A DNA stretch of 64,000 nt, from assembly GCF_004295795.1 (NCBI RefSeq), contig NZ_SEBR01000005.1, forward strand, positions 62,001-126,000. Reading direction: 5' to 3'. Below the pieces are notes generated by a model, which saw nothing but the letters and a program-made list of their open reading frames with translations, did not search any database and had not been told where the DNA came from. The DNA comes from Flavobacterium sp. Its GTDB lineage: Bacteria; Bacteroidota; Bacteroidia; Flavobacteriales; Flavobacteriaceae. Shown in pieces: positions 50,113 through 59,744 of the stretch. The position numbers and the translations under genes are program-made. Within the stretch, counting starts at the first letter, position 1. Every line of letters starts with the position of its first letter.

Positions 50113-52122
50113 ATGAAGTTAGATTCTAAAATACCGGAAGGTTATATTTCCGATAAGTGGACCAACCACAAAAATCACCTTAAACTAGTTGCCCCGAACA
50201 ACCGTCCGAAAATCGACATCATCGTCGTGGGAACGGGATTGGCCGGAGCTTCTGCGGCCGCTTCTTTTGGAGAAATGGGTTACAACGTGAAGTCGTTCTG
50301 TTTTCAGGATTCTCCACGTCGTGCACACTCGATCGCGGCTCAAGGCGGAATCAACGCGGCAAAAAACTACCAGAATGACGGTGACTCGATTTACCGTTTG
50401 TTCTACGATACGATCAAAGGTGGCGATTACCGCGCCCGAGAGGCGAATGTGCACCGTTTGGCCGAAGTTTCCGGAAACATCATCGACCAATGTGTGGCGC
50501 AAGGTGTACCGTTTGCACGCGATTACGGCGGATTGCTCGACAACCGTTCATTTGGTGGAACACAAGTTCAAAGAACGTTCTACGCGGCGGGCCAAACCGG
50601 ACAACAATTGTTGCTTGGAGCATATTCGGCACTTTCACGCCAAATCGGACAAGGAAACGTACAGCAATTCAACCGTCACGAGATGCTCGACATCGTAAAA
50701 GTTGACGGAAAAGCCCGTGGAATCATTGCTCGCAACTTGGTGACAGGTGAAATCGAAAGACATTCGGCTCACGCTGTAATCATCGCTTCAGGCGGATACG
50801 GAAACGTATACTTCCTTTCGACAAACGCTATGGGATCGAACGTTTCCGCAGGTTGGAAAATCCACAAAAAAGGTGCGGCATTCGCGAATCCTTGCTATGT
50901 GCAGATTCACCCGACTTGTATTCCGGTTCACGGAACGAACCAATCGAAGTTGACCTTGATGTCAGAATCACTTCGCAACTCGGGAAGAATTTGGGTTCCG
51001 AGGAAAAAAGAAGACGCCGAAGCAATTCGTGCCGGGAAATTGAAACCTACGCAAATTGCCGAAGAAGACAGAGATTATTACCTCGAAAGACGCTATCCGG
51101 CGTTTGGTAACCTCGTGCCGCGTGACGTTGCTTCGCGTGCGGCAAAAGAGCGTTGCGACGCAGGTTACGGAATCGAAGCCAACGATACGAATGAAGGCGT
51201 TTACCTCGACTTTTCATCAGAAATCAAGAGCAAAGGAAAACAAGCGGCTTTGGTCGCGGGCGATCACAATCCGTCCGAGGCGAAAATCGTCGAGCTTGGA
51301 AAGAAATGGATCGAGGAAAAATACGGTAACCTTTTCCAGATGTACGAAAAAATTACAGCTGAAAATCCGTACGAAACTCCAATGAAGATTTATCCGGCGG
51401 TTCACTACACGATGGGCGGCGTTTGGGTCGATTATAACTTGCAGTCGACAATTCCGGGCTGTTTTGTGGCCGGTGAAGCAAACTTCAGCGATCACGGAGC
51501 GAACAGGCTTGGAGCATCGGCGTTGATGCAAGGTTTGGCAGATGGCTATTTCGTTTTGCCCTACACGGTTTCCGATTATCTGGCAGATGAAATCCGAACC
51601 GGGAAAATCTCTACGCAATCGGCGGAATTCGACGAGGCCGAGAAATCGGTTCGTGCGCAAATCGACAAATTCCTCAACAACAACGGTTCGAAGTCTGTGG
51701 ACTATTTCCACAAGCAACTCGGACACATTATGTGGAACAAGGTCGGAATGGGAAGAAACGCCCAAGGTTTGTCTGAAGCCGTAAAAGAAATCGATGCTTT
51801 GAGAGCCGAATTCCACCGCGACGTTTACGTTCCGGGAAGCGCCAATGAAATGAATGTGGAATTGGAAAAAGCACTTCGCGTTGCCGATTTCATGGAACTC
51901 GGACAATTGATGGCGATGGACGCTTTGCAAAGAAACGAATCGTGCGGTGGACATTTCCGTGAAGAATATCAGGATGCAGAAGGTGAAACTTTGCGCGATG
52001 ACGAAAATTTCAAGTTCGTCGGAGCTTGGGAATACAACGGATCTGACATCAGCCAGGAAATCCTGAACAAAGAAGACCTGAACTACGAATTCATCAAGAT
52101 CGCAGCCCGTAACTACAAATAA
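50113..52122 (+). CDS. sdhA: Succinate dehydrogenase/fumarate reductase flavoprotein subunit
   Basis: A 669-residue catalytic subunit oxidising succinate to fumarate. It has a FAD Rossmann motif ([19 protein letters not shown]), the flavin-linking His region ([20 protein letters not shown]), QIHPTCIPV, the active-site [18 protein letters not shown] and [18 protein letters not shown], and a C-terminal helical domain. It is 22 bases downstream of sdhC. It is associated with the membrane face through SdhB and SdhC. Confidence 0.97.
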   Translation: MKLDSKIPEGYISDKWTNHKNHLKLVAPNNRPKIDIIVVGTGLAGASAAASFGEMGYNVKSFCFQDSPRRAHSIAAQGGINAAKNYQNDGDSIYRLFYDTIKGGDYRAREANVHRLAEVSGNIIDQCVAQGVPFARDYGGLLDNRSFGGTQVQRTFYAAGQTGQQLLLGAYSALSRQIGQGNVQQFNRHEMLDIVKVDGKARGIIARNLVTGEIERHSAHAVIIASGGYGNVYFLSTNAMGSNVSAGWKIHKKGAAFANPCYVQIHPTCIPVHGTNQSKLTLMSESLRNSGRIWVPRKKEDAEAIRAGKLKPTQIAEEDRDYYLERRYPAFGNLVPRDVASRAAKERCDAGYGIEANDTNEGVYLDFSSEIKSKGKQAALVAGDHNPSEAKIVELGKKWIEEKYGNLFQMYEKITAENPYETPMKIYPAVHYTMGGVWVDYNLQSTIPGCFVAGEANFSDHGANRLGASALMQGLADGYFVLPYTVSDYLADEIRTGKISTQSAEFDEAEKSVRAQIDKFLNNNGSKSVDYFHKQLGHIMWNKVGMGRNAQGLSEAVKEIDALRAEFHRDVYVPGSANEMNVELEKALRVADFMELGQLMAMDALQRNESCGGHFREEYQDAEGETLRDDENFKFVGAWEYNGSDISQEILNKEDLNYEFIKIAARNYK

Positions 52123-52132
52123 ATCAAGAGAC

Positions 52133-52891
52133 ATGGCTACTAAGAATATCAATATAAAACTCAAGATCTGGCGCCAGAAAGATGCCAAATCGAAAGGCAC
52201 GATGGAAAGCTACAAGCTCGATAACGTATCGACTGACAGCTCTTTCCTGGAAATGCTCGACCAATTGAACGAACAGCTCATAAATGAGCGGAAAGAGCCG
52301 GTTGCTTTCGACCACGATTGTCGCGAAGGAATCTGCGGAATGTGTTCGCTTTACATCAACGGACGCGCCCACGGACCAGATCGTTTCATCACGACATGTC
52401 AATTGCACATGCGCTCGTTCAAGGACGGAGAAACGATTTTCATCGAACCGTGGCGTTCAAAAGCGTTCCCGGTTATCAAGGATTTGGTCGTTGACAGAAG
52501 TTCTTTCGACAGAATCCAGCAAGCGGGCGGTTTCGTTTCGGTAAACACATCCGGAAACACGATTGACGCAAACGCGACTCCGGTTCCAAAGGCTGACGCA
52601 GATCGCGCTTTCGAGGCTGCGGCTTGTATCGGTTGCGGCGCTTGTGTGGCGAGTTGTAAAAACGGATCGGCTATGTTATTCGTCGGGGCGAAAGTTTCGC
52701 AGTACGCGCTTCTTCCGCAAGGAAAAGTCGAGGCTCACGACCGCGTTTTGAATATGGTTCGTCAAATGGACGAAGAAGGATTCGGAAACTGTACGAATAC
52801 CGGAGCTTGCGAAATCGAGTGTCCGAAAGGCATTTCACTCGAAAACATCGCGAGAATGAACCGCGAGTACATGAAAGCTTCGATGAGTTAA
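52133..52891 (+). CDS. sdhB: Succinate dehydrogenase/fumarate reductase iron-sulfur subunit
   Basis: A 252-residue electron-transfer subunit with three clusters. The [2Fe-2S] ligands are in [17 protein letters not shown] plus the Cys of TTCQ. The [4Fe-4S] ligands are in [11 protein letters not shown]. The [3Fe-4S] region has [15 protein letters not shown]. It passes electrons from SdhA to the menaquinone site in SdhC. It is the last gene of the operon; a terminator follows 22 bases later. Confidence 0.97.
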   Translation: MATKNINIKLKIWRQKDAKSKGTMESYKLDNVSTDSSFLEMLDQLNEQLINERKEPVAFDHDCREGICGMCSLYINGRAHGPDRFITTCQLHMRSFKDGETIFIEPWRSKAFPVIKDLVVDRSSFDRIQQAGGFVSVNTSGNTIDANATPVPKADADRAFEAAACIGCGACVASCKNGSAMLFVGAKVSQYALLPQGKVEAHDRVLNMVRQMDEEGFGNCTNTGACEIECPKGISLENIARMNREYMKASMS

Positions 52892-52913
52892 GACTCTGAA
52901 AGTCATAAATACA

Positions 52914-52945
52914 AAAGCGCACTCTATTTTGGGTGCGCTTTTTTT
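52914..52945 (+). terminator. Terminator of sdhCAB
   Basis: AAAGCGCACTC (52914-52924) pairs with GGGTGCGCTTT (52931-52941) with one U-G wobble, then T residues to 52945. Confidence 0.85.
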
Positions 52946-52969
52946 GTGTCCGATAGTTTTTCGAAGCGA

Positions 52970-54376
52970 TTATCTCTTCACCAATTTGATGGTTTGGATT
53001 TGAGATTCCGATGCGATTGAGAGCAGATAAATTCCCGATTGGCAGTGCGACAAATTTATTGTACGATCGTGATTTGCGTCCGATTTTGCAATTGTCCGTC
53101 CGTTAAAATCGGTTACCGAGTACGAAATCAGATTACCGTCAAAACCGTCGATGGCAAAGATTCCATCCGAAGGATTCGGGTAAACCTGAAAAGTTTCATT
53201 CGAAACAAAACCGGCAACGGCTAGCGATTCGGGACAATTTATTGCCGTGGGACTGCTTTTCCCGATTGTCGTTCCATCGCCAATTCCGCCTGCGTTATTC
53301 GCGCCCCAAGCCCAAAGATTTCCGCTGGTTTTCAATGCCGAAACGTGAATTGTCGAGGCCTTTACGCTGTGCCAGTCGGAATCTTGTCCAATTTGAGCGA
53401 ACGAAAGCACATCGACCAACGTGCCCAAACCGAGTTGACCCAAGCCGTTGTAACCGCTGCTCCAAAGTGTCCCGTCCGTTTTTAGCGCGACGGTAAACGA
53501 TGAGCCCAAAGCGACGCTTTGCCAGTCCAAATCGGTTCCAACCTGCATAGGCGAAAGCGAGTTTATGAGTGATCCATTTGCCAATTGTCCGGAATTGTTC
53601 GAACCCCAAAGCCAAAGCGAGCCGTTGGTTCTTATCGCACCTGAATGACCCAAGCCCGCAACTATTTTCTGCCAATCAGAAGCGGTTCCAACCTGAACCG
53701 GAACGTTTGTGAAAGTCGTGTTCCCGTAACCGAGTTCGCCGCTCGAATTGAATCCCCAACTCCATAAAGTGCCGTTTGTTTTGAGTGCGAGCGTGTGGAG
53801 CGATTTTGTCGAAACCGCTGCCCAATTGGTCTCGGTGCCTATTTGTGTTGGCGCATTCGCGTCAGTTCCGCTGCCGGCCGTTCCCAACCCGAGTTGTCCG
53901 AATTGGTTGTTTCCCCAAGTCCAAAGTGTTCCGTCTGATTTGATTGCAAGGCTGTGGCTGTTTCCGGCAGAAATGAACGCCCAATTTGTGGCTGTTCCAA
54001 CTTGTATCGGAATCGTCGAATTTGTAGTGTTTCCGCTTCCCAATTGTCCCGATGTATTCGTGCCCCAAGCCCACAAAGTGCCGTCGGTTTTGAGCGCCAG
54101 TGCGTGTCCGTTTCCGGCGCTGACGTCTTTCCAGTTTGTCGCGTTTCCAATTTGATGTACGATAGGATTGCTCAAGATCGTTCCGTCGCCCAATTGTCCG
54201 GAGGCGTTCTCGCCCCAAGCCCAAAGTGTTCCGGCGTTGGAGATTGCGAGCGTGTAACCTTGTCCCGGCGCGATTTCGTTCCAGCATTGAGAATTCGGAA
54301 CGACGAGATTTTGCGATTGGGAATACAAATCTGAATTCATTACGAGTACCAAAAGTAGTAGCATGATTTTTCGCAT
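52970..54376 (-). CDS. Secreted RCC1-repeat protein with T9SS sorting domain
   Basis: A 468-residue protein with a signal peptide (residues 1-20, MRKIMLLLLVLVMNSDLYSQ), then seven RCC1-type repeats (residues about 40-385), each with a (T/S/N)LW-x-x-G core such as TLWAWGENASGQLGDGT. Seven copies predict a complete seven-bladed beta-propeller. The C-terminal 75 residues form a type A T9SS sorting domain (VYPNPSDGIFAIDG to TIKLVKR), so it is secreted across the outer membrane and probably surface-attached. ATG 54376 lies 4 bases after the stop of the upstream gene, so both are co-transcribed. Confidence 0.88.
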   Translation of the reverse strand: MRKIMLLLLVLVMNSDLYSQSQNLVVPNSQCWNEIAPGQGYTLAISNAGTLWAWGENASGQLGDGTILSNPIVHQIGNATNWKDVSAGNGHALALKTDGTLWAWGTNTSGQLGSGNTTNSTIPIQVGTATNWAFISAGNSHSLAIKSDGTLWTWGNNQFGQLGLGTAGSGTDANAPTQIGTETNWAAVSTKSLHTLALKTNGTLWSWGFNSSGELGYGNTTFTNVPVQVGTASDWQKIVAGLGHSGAIRTNGSLWLWGSNNSGQLANGSLINSLSPMQVGTDLDWQSVALGSSFTVALKTDGTLWSSGYNGLGQLGLGTLVDVLSFAQIGQDSDWHSVKASTIHVSALKTSGNLWAWGANNAGGIGDGTTIGKSSPTAINCPESLAVAGFVSNETFQVYPNPSDGIFAIDGFDGNLISYSVTDFNGRTIAKSDANHDRTINLSHCQSGIYLLSIASESQIQTIKLVKR

Positions 54377-54380
54377 CGGA

Positions 54381-55910
54381 CTATTTCTTGATGAGTTTTT
54401 GGATAGATTTTGAACTGTCGGAAGTGATTTCAACCGAATAAATGCCCGCTGACAAGCCGGAAATCTCGACACTTTCGGAATCAGCGATGTCTTTTTTCGC
54501 CAACACTTTTCGTCCGAGATTGTCATAGATCGCAACCGACAACATCTGTGGTTCATCCGACTTGATCGAAAACAAATCACCGCAAGGATTCGGGCTCAAA
54601 GCCAATGTAGCCGTCTTTTTATCTTGAACCTGCAATTGGCTTTCGCCGACGATACTGAAAGTAAATAGGTTGACATCACTTCCGGTATCGGAAACATGCG
54701 TAACCATTGCAGCCAAAACGTTGCCGGAACTTGTGGTATTCATCAATCCGCCTTGGCTCCAAAGAATATCCGGAATTTCAATGATCGCTTTGCCGTTGTT
54801 TCCAAAGCTTGAAACAGGAGTTCCGTTTGTGTTGTAACAGTAGAGTTGCGGCGCTTGCGGAAAGTCAGCGGTGTCGGCCCAGATGTAAAGTAGGTTTCCT
54901 TTCGAAACGATTTGGGTCGGAAATGCGTTCGTGCCGAAACTTCCGTCGAGCAGAATTTCGAAATCCGGAATCAAAGTTCCTTCGGCATTGGCCTTGAGAA
55001 TTGACGAAACGCCGTTGCCAAAGTCGTCAACGATCTCAAAAACCGAAAAGAAAAACGTGCCGTCGTCGCCAATCGTAAAACCAGAATCGATGCCTCCGAC
55101 GTACGAAAATTGGCCGTTGTTGCCAAATGAAGCGTCAATTGTTCCGTTGGGATTCAGGCGTTGGACGACAAAAGTTTGCACTCCGTCAAGATTGATGACT
55201 CTGCTCAGGATCATTTTGTCGCCCGTAACCAGTCTGAAAGCGTTCAGTTCAGATTCCGAAAACGCGTTTCCGGAGACAGGAATCACGATTTTTCCCTGCG
55301 AACCGAAGTTTGTGTCAAGTGCGCCATTTGGAAAAAACCGCCATAGAAATAAGTCGGGACTACCCGAAACTTCGTGTTTTCCCAAAACCACGATTTTGTC
55401 GTCCGACTGTATTAAAACATCGTAAATGAATTCCTGGTTTTCGCGTGGCATATCGACTTTTCCGTTGTTTCCAAAAGAGAGATCGAGCGAGCCATCGGAG
55501 TTGTACCTGATGATCCGTTCGTCCGAGTAGAAAGCGTCGCCCGCAACAACGATTTTTCCCGTGCTTTGCAAAGCCATTCCGTATGCTCTTGTCCACAAGG
55601 TTTCTTCGGCTTCCAAATTGTCTTCGACAGACTTGATTTGGCCATCGCCGCCGCCAAACGTCACGTCGTGGGAACCGTCAGTAGTATATCGGAAAAGCAT
55701 CGCTTGATGGCCTTCGTTCGAGAAATTGCCCTGAAAACACACCAATAATTTTCCGTCAGGTTGCACCAAAGTTTCGTGCAGGTAGAAACCGTTGTCGTGC
55801 CCAAAGCGTTCGTCCCAGCCATCCTGGCTGTAATTCGTGTCGAGAATTCCGGTGGTTTGCGCTAGCGAAATCTGGCAAATCAGGAGTAAAAGAATGTAGC
55901 AGTTTTTCAT
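54381..55910 (-). CDS. Secreted delta-60-repeat protein with T9SS sorting domain
   Basis: A 509-residue protein with a signal peptide (residues 1-17, ending SLAQ), then about six delta-60 repeats (VQPDGKLLVCFQG, FRYTTDGSHDVTFGGGDG, SDDKIVVLGKHE, FPNGALDTNFGSQGKIV and others, residues about 20-330). These probably form a beta-propeller. The C-terminal sorting domain (LSPNPCGDLFSIKSDEP to SIQKLIKK) marks it as T9SS cargo. The function is unknown; adhesion or carbohydrate binding are possible. It is the first gene of the pair. Confidence 0.87.
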   Translation of the reverse strand: MKNCYILLLLICQISLAQTTGILDTNYSQDGWDERFGHDNGFYLHETLVQPDGKLLVCFQGNFSNEGHQAMLFRYTTDGSHDVTFGGGDGQIKSVEDNLEAEETLWTRAYGMALQSTGKIVVAGDAFYSDERIIRYNSDGSLDLSFGNNGKVDMPRENQEFIYDVLIQSDDKIVVLGKHEVSGSPDLFLWRFFPNGALDTNFGSQGKIVIPVSGNAFSESELNAFRLVTGDKMILSRVINLDGVQTFVVQRLNPNGTIDASFGNNGQFSYVGGIDSGFTIGDDGTFFFSVFEIVDDFGNGVSSILKANAEGTLIPDFEILLDGSFGTNAFPTQIVSKGNLLYIWADTADFPQAPQLYCYNTNGTPVSSFGNNGKAIIEIPDILWSQGGLMNTTSSGNVLAAMVTHVSDTGSDVNLFTFSIVGESQLQVQDKKTATLALSPNPCGDLFSIKSDEPQMLSVAIYDNLGRKVLAKKDIADSESVEISGLSAGIYSVEITSDSSKSIQKLIKK

Positions 55911-56134
55911 AAGTTATTGTTTTATGATTATAGTCTGATTGACTTTCGTTCCCCGAACCGTTTGTTTTGTGCTTTACCTTTATTAGCACTTTTATTAGCG
56001 TTGTAAAGGTCGTTTCGCTTCGCAACCAATACAATACGAAAATAGGAGTAGAGGCAAGCGCGAGAATATCCTATTCCGGAGAATCCATACGTCATTAGGC
56101 GTACAAAAACGTTTTCGGAACATTTGCGTTTGCT

Positions 56135-56142
56135 TATATTTG
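56135..56142 (+). promoter_or_regulatory. -7 element of the GH92 gene
   Basis: TATATTTG matches TAnnTTTG exactly, 18 bases before the ATG. The -33 region has only TTTT at 19 bp. Confidence 0.55.
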
Positions 56143-56160
56143 GGCACAACTACAAACCAG

Positions 56161-58968
56161 ATGCGACACTTTTTCCTGCTTTTGCTTTTGCCTATTTTAG
56201 GCTTTCCACAACTTTCAAAACACGTAAATCCGTTAATTGGAACCGGCGGCCACGGACACACTTTTCCCGGAGCGACCGCGCCTTTCGGAATGGTTCAGCT
56301 TTCGCCAGACACGCGAATCGACGGAAGTTGGGACGGCTGCGGCGGTTATCATTATTCCGATTCGGTGATTTACGGGTTTTCGCACACGCACTTGAGCGGA
56401 ACGGGCGTTTCGGATTACGGCGATTTTATGCTGATGCCGACGATGGGCGAACCTTCGACGAGTTTCGAGCACTATTCCTCAAAGTTTTCGCACAAGAACG
56501 AAAAGGTTTCCGCCGGATATTATGCCGTGAAGCTTGACAAATTCGGGATTGATGTGCAATTGACAGCATCGACTCGCGTCGGATTTCACGAATACAAGTT
56601 TCCGAAATCGGGTCAGGCGAATGTGATTCTCGACTTGAACCATCGCGACCAATTGCTTATGGGCGAAGTCAGAATTATCGATGCCAAGACGATCGAAGTT
56701 TACAGAAATAGCGCGGCTTGGGCGACCGATCAGAAAATTTGGGCGAGAATCGAATTCGATCACGAGATGAAGATCACCAAAATCGAGAACAATGCGTTCG
56801 CTCCGGCAAAACCGACCGACAAAATGATCGCTGGAAGCTTGTTGCGACTGGCTTTTTCATCAGATGTAAAAAAAGGCGAAACCATAAAAGTGAAAGTGGC
56901 TTTGTCTCCGACTGGATTCGAAGGCGCGAGAAAAAACATGAGTGAAATTCCGGGCTGGGATTTCAAAAAAGTCAGGAAAGACGTCGAAAAACTTTGGGAC
57001 AAAGAGCTTTCCAAAATCACCGTTTCCGAAAAGGACAAAGATAAACTCGCGGTTTTTTACACGGCTTTGTACCACACGATGATCCAACCGAATATCGCCC
57101 AGGATATTGACGGAAAATACCGCGGTCGAGACGACGAAGTCCATCAAGCGGACGGTTTCGACTATTACACGGTTTTCTCGCTTTGGGACACGTTCCGTGG
57201 CGCGCATCCACTTTATACTTTGATCGACAACAAACGCACGTCCGATTTCATCAACACTTTTCTCAAACAATACGAGCAAGGCGGACGACTTCCGGTTTGG
57301 GAATTCGCATCCAATGAAACCGATTGCATGATCGGTTACCATTCGGTTTCGGTCATGGCCGATGCGATGGCAAAAGGCATAAAAGGCTTCGATTACGAGA
57401 AGGCGTTCGAGGCTGCGAAACACAGTGCGATGCTCGATCATTTGGGACTTTCGGCTTACAAGAAGCAAGGTTTCATTTCGATGGACGACGAACACGAAAG
57501 CGTGTCGAAAACGCTCGAATATGCTTACGACGACTGGTGTATTGCGCAAATGGCCAAGATTTTGGGTAAAGAGCAGGATTACGCTTACTTCATGAAGCGT
57601 TCCCAAAATTGGAAAAACGTGTTTGATCCGGAGACGAAACACATGCGTCCCAAGAAAAATGGCGGTTGGGACAAACCGTTTGATCCGCGCGAAGTCAACA
57701 ACAATTTCACCGAAGGGAATTCGTGGCAATATTCGTTTTTCGTGCCACATGATATTGCTGGAATGATTGAAGCTTACGGCGGAAAAGCAGATTTCGAGAA
57801 AAAACTCGATGAGATGTTTTCCGCGCCAAGTGAAACCACCGGACGCGAACAGGCCGACATAACGGGTTTGATCGGGCAATATGCGCACGGTAATGAACCG
57901 AGCCATCACATGGTTTATCTGTACAATTCCATCGGAAAGCCCGAAAAAGCACAGGAAAAAGTGAAATTCATCCTTGAAAACTTCTATAAGAATTCTTCCG
58001 ACGGATTGATCGGAAACGAAGATTGCGGCCAAATGAGTGCGTGGTACGTGTTGAGCTCGCTTGGACTTTACGATGTCACGCCGGCCGGAGACGCTTGGAC
58101 TTTGACGACTTCGGCGTATGAAGTTGCGACGGTCAAGTTGGAAAATTGTTCGGAAGTGAAAATGGGCAAAAATGTCAAAAATGCAACTTTCAGTCGTTTG
58201 GGCTTTGGTGAAAAATCTAAAATTGCGGCTGAAATCCCGTACGACAAAATTGTTCCAGTTCCTACGATCCAAGCTGCGAGCAAGTCTTTTTCTGACAAAA
58301 TGCTCGTTTCTCTTGAAAGTTCCGATGGAAAAAATCAGCAAATCGAATATGTGCTTGAACCTCGGACGAACAAAGGTAAAATCGATTTTCAGCCTTACGA
58401 GAGGCCATTTTACATCAACGAATCGTCGACAATTACGGCAGTCGTAAAAGATGGAAAACGCGAGAGTAATTGGGTTTCGGCGACGTTTTACAAAAAGCCG
58501 AACAATTATTCCATCGCCATCAAATCAAAGTACGACAAACAATATCACGCAGGCGGACCGGACGGTTTGCTGGACGGGATTCTGGGTTCGGAAAACTGGC
58601 GAAAAGGCGACTGGCAAGGTTATCAAGGCCAGGATTTCGAGGCCACGATCGATTTGAAGAATGCGACAAAAATCTCCAAGATCGACGCGCGTTTCCTGCA
58701 AGATTCGCGTGCCTGGATTTTGATGCCGACCAAAGTCGAATTCTATATTTCTAATGACAACAAGGATTTCAAGTTGGTCAAAACTGTCGAAAATACATAC
58801 GATGCGCTAAATACCAATGTCAAGGTCGAGAGTTTCATTGCGCAATTCGCTCCAACTTCTGCGAACTATGTAAAGGTCAAGGCTTACAATTTCGGTAAAT
58901 TGCCCGAGTGGCATCAAGGTGTTGGCGGCGAAGCTTACATTTTTACAGATGAAATCACGATCGACTAA
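56161..58968 (+). CDS. GH92 family alpha-mannosidase
   Basis: A 935-residue exported glycoside hydrolase, signal peptide residues 1-17. The family N-terminal motif is VNPLIGTGGHGHTFPGATAPFGMVQLSPD, followed by CGGYHYSD and HTHLSGTG. Catalytic residues by family logic: Glu518 in TEGNSWQYSFFVPHD (acid) and Asp621 in NEDCGQMSAWYVLS (base region). Residues about 700-775 look like a chitobiase-type beta domain, and 790-935 like an F5/8 discoidin carbohydrate-binding module (DGLLDGILGSENWRKGDWQG). The likely role is trimming alpha-mannosides of glycoproteins in the periplasm. ATG 56161 gives the signal peptide. Confidence 0.94.
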   Translation: MRHFFLLLLLPILGFPQLSKHVNPLIGTGGHGHTFPGATAPFGMVQLSPDTRIDGSWDGCGGYHYSDSVIYGFSHTHLSGTGVSDYGDFMLMPTMGEPSTSFEHYSSKFSHKNEKVSAGYYAVKLDKFGIDVQLTASTRVGFHEYKFPKSGQANVILDLNHRDQLLMGEVRIIDAKTIEVYRNSAAWATDQKIWARIEFDHEMKITKIENNAFAPAKPTDKMIAGSLLRLAFSSDVKKGETIKVKVALSPTGFEGARKNMSEIPGWDFKKVRKDVEKLWDKELSKITVSEKDKDKLAVFYTALYHTMIQPNIAQDIDGKYRGRDDEVHQADGFDYYTVFSLWDTFRGAHPLYTLIDNKRTSDFINTFLKQYEQGGRLPVWEFASNETDCMIGYHSVSVMADAMAKGIKGFDYEKAFEAAKHSAMLDHLGLSAYKKQGFISMDDEHESVSKTLEYAYDDWCIAQMAKILGKEQDYAYFMKRSQNWKNVFDPETKHMRPKKNGGWDKPFDPREVNNNFTEGNSWQYSFFVPHDIAGMIEAYGGKADFEKKLDEMFSAPSETTGREQADITGLIGQYAHGNEPSHHMVYLYNSIGKPEKAQEKVKFILENFYKNSSDGLIGNEDCGQMSAWYVLSSLGLYDVTPAGDAWTLTTSAYEVATVKLENCSEVKMGKNVKNATFSRLGFGEKSKIAAEIPYDKIVPVPTIQAASKSFSDKMLVSLESSDGKNQQIEYVLEPRTNKGKIDFQPYERPFYINESSTITAVVKDGKRESNWVSATFYKKPNNYSIAIKSKYDKQYHAGGPDGLLDGILGSENWRKGDWQGYQGQDFEATIDLKNATKISKIDARFLQDSRAWILMPTKVEFYISNDNKDFKLVKTVENTYDALNTNVKVESFIAQFAPTSANYVKVKAYNFGKLPEWHQGVGGEAYIFTDEITID

Positions 58969-59744
58969 TGGAAAACGAACTCAAAATCGCACTGATTCAA
59001 ACGCCGTTGGTTTGGCAAAACGCCGAAGCGAACCTGAATCTGATAAAGGACAAAATCGTGTCGATACAGGATGAAGTCGATTTGATCGTCTTGCCCGAAA
59101 TGTTCGCGACGGGATTCACGATGACGCCCGAGGAATCCGCTGAAACCATGGACGGAGAATCAGTGAAATGGATGAAGAAAGTTGCGTTTGAACACCATTG
59201 CGCCGTAGTTGGAAGTTTGGCTATTGCGTCTGACGGAAAATTCTACAATCGGTTGGTTTTCGTGCATCCGACAGGAGAAATCGAGACTTACGACAAGCGT
59301 CATCTGTTCTCACTCGCGGGCGAAGACAAGGTTTATACAGCGGGTGAAAAACGTCTGATAGTCAATTTCAGAGGTTTCAAAATTTGTCCTTTGGTGTGTT
59401 ATGACTTGCGTTTTCCAGCGTTTTCCAGAAATACCGAATATTACGACGTCTTGTTATACGTCGCGAATTGGCCACAACCGAGGATCGCCGCTTGGGATGC
59501 GCTTTTGAAAGCCCGGGCAATCGAGAATATGTGCTATGTGGTCGGTGTGAACCGCGTGGGCGAGGATTTCAACAAAAACGAATATCCGGGGCATTCGCAA
59601 GTGTTCGATTATTTGGGTGAAAGTGTGCTTTCGGCCTGGGAAAACGAAGGAGTTTTTATCATTTCGATCGAGAAAGAACCGATGCTCGAACTACGCGAGA
59701 AATTGCCGTTTTTGGAAGATCGCGACTCGATTACGGTATCGTAA
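58968..59744 (+). CDS. Nitrilase-superfamily amidase, omega-amidase type
   Basis: A 258-residue cytoplasmic enzyme with the Glu-Lys-Cys triad: Glu44 (LPEMFATGF), Lys110 (YDKRHLFSLAGED) and Cys144 (PLVCYDLRFP). It resembles YafV/Nit2, which hydrolyse alpha-ketoglutaramate or similar, a metabolite-repair role. It overlaps the GH92 stop by one base (TAATG), so translation is coupled to a functionally unrelated exported enzyme. The last 14 bases overlap the convergent Big_5 lipoprotein gene. Confidence 0.92.
   Translation: MENELKIALIQTPLVWQNAEANLNLIKDKIVSIQDEVDLIVLPEMFATGFTMTPEESAETMDGESVKWMKKVAFEHHCAVVGSLAIASDGKFYNRLVFVHPTGEIETYDKRHLFSLAGEDKVYTAGEKRLIVNFRGFKICPLVCYDLRFPAFSRNTEYYDVLLYVANWPQPRIAAWDALLKARAIENMCYVVGVNRVGEDFNKNEYPGHSQVFDYLGESVLSAWENEGVFIISIEKEPMLELREKLPFLEDRDSITVS

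Noticed and set aside
51217..52200. Minus-strand open frame (327 codons) opposite sdhA
   Set aside because: Shadow of sdhA, with no promoter and no family features.
56860..58341. Long minus-strand open frame (493 codons) opposite the GH92 gene
   Set aside because: The translation is rich in Phe, Arg, His and Ser with no motif. It mirrors TCG/CGA/GAA codons of the real gene; such frames recur opposite many genes here.
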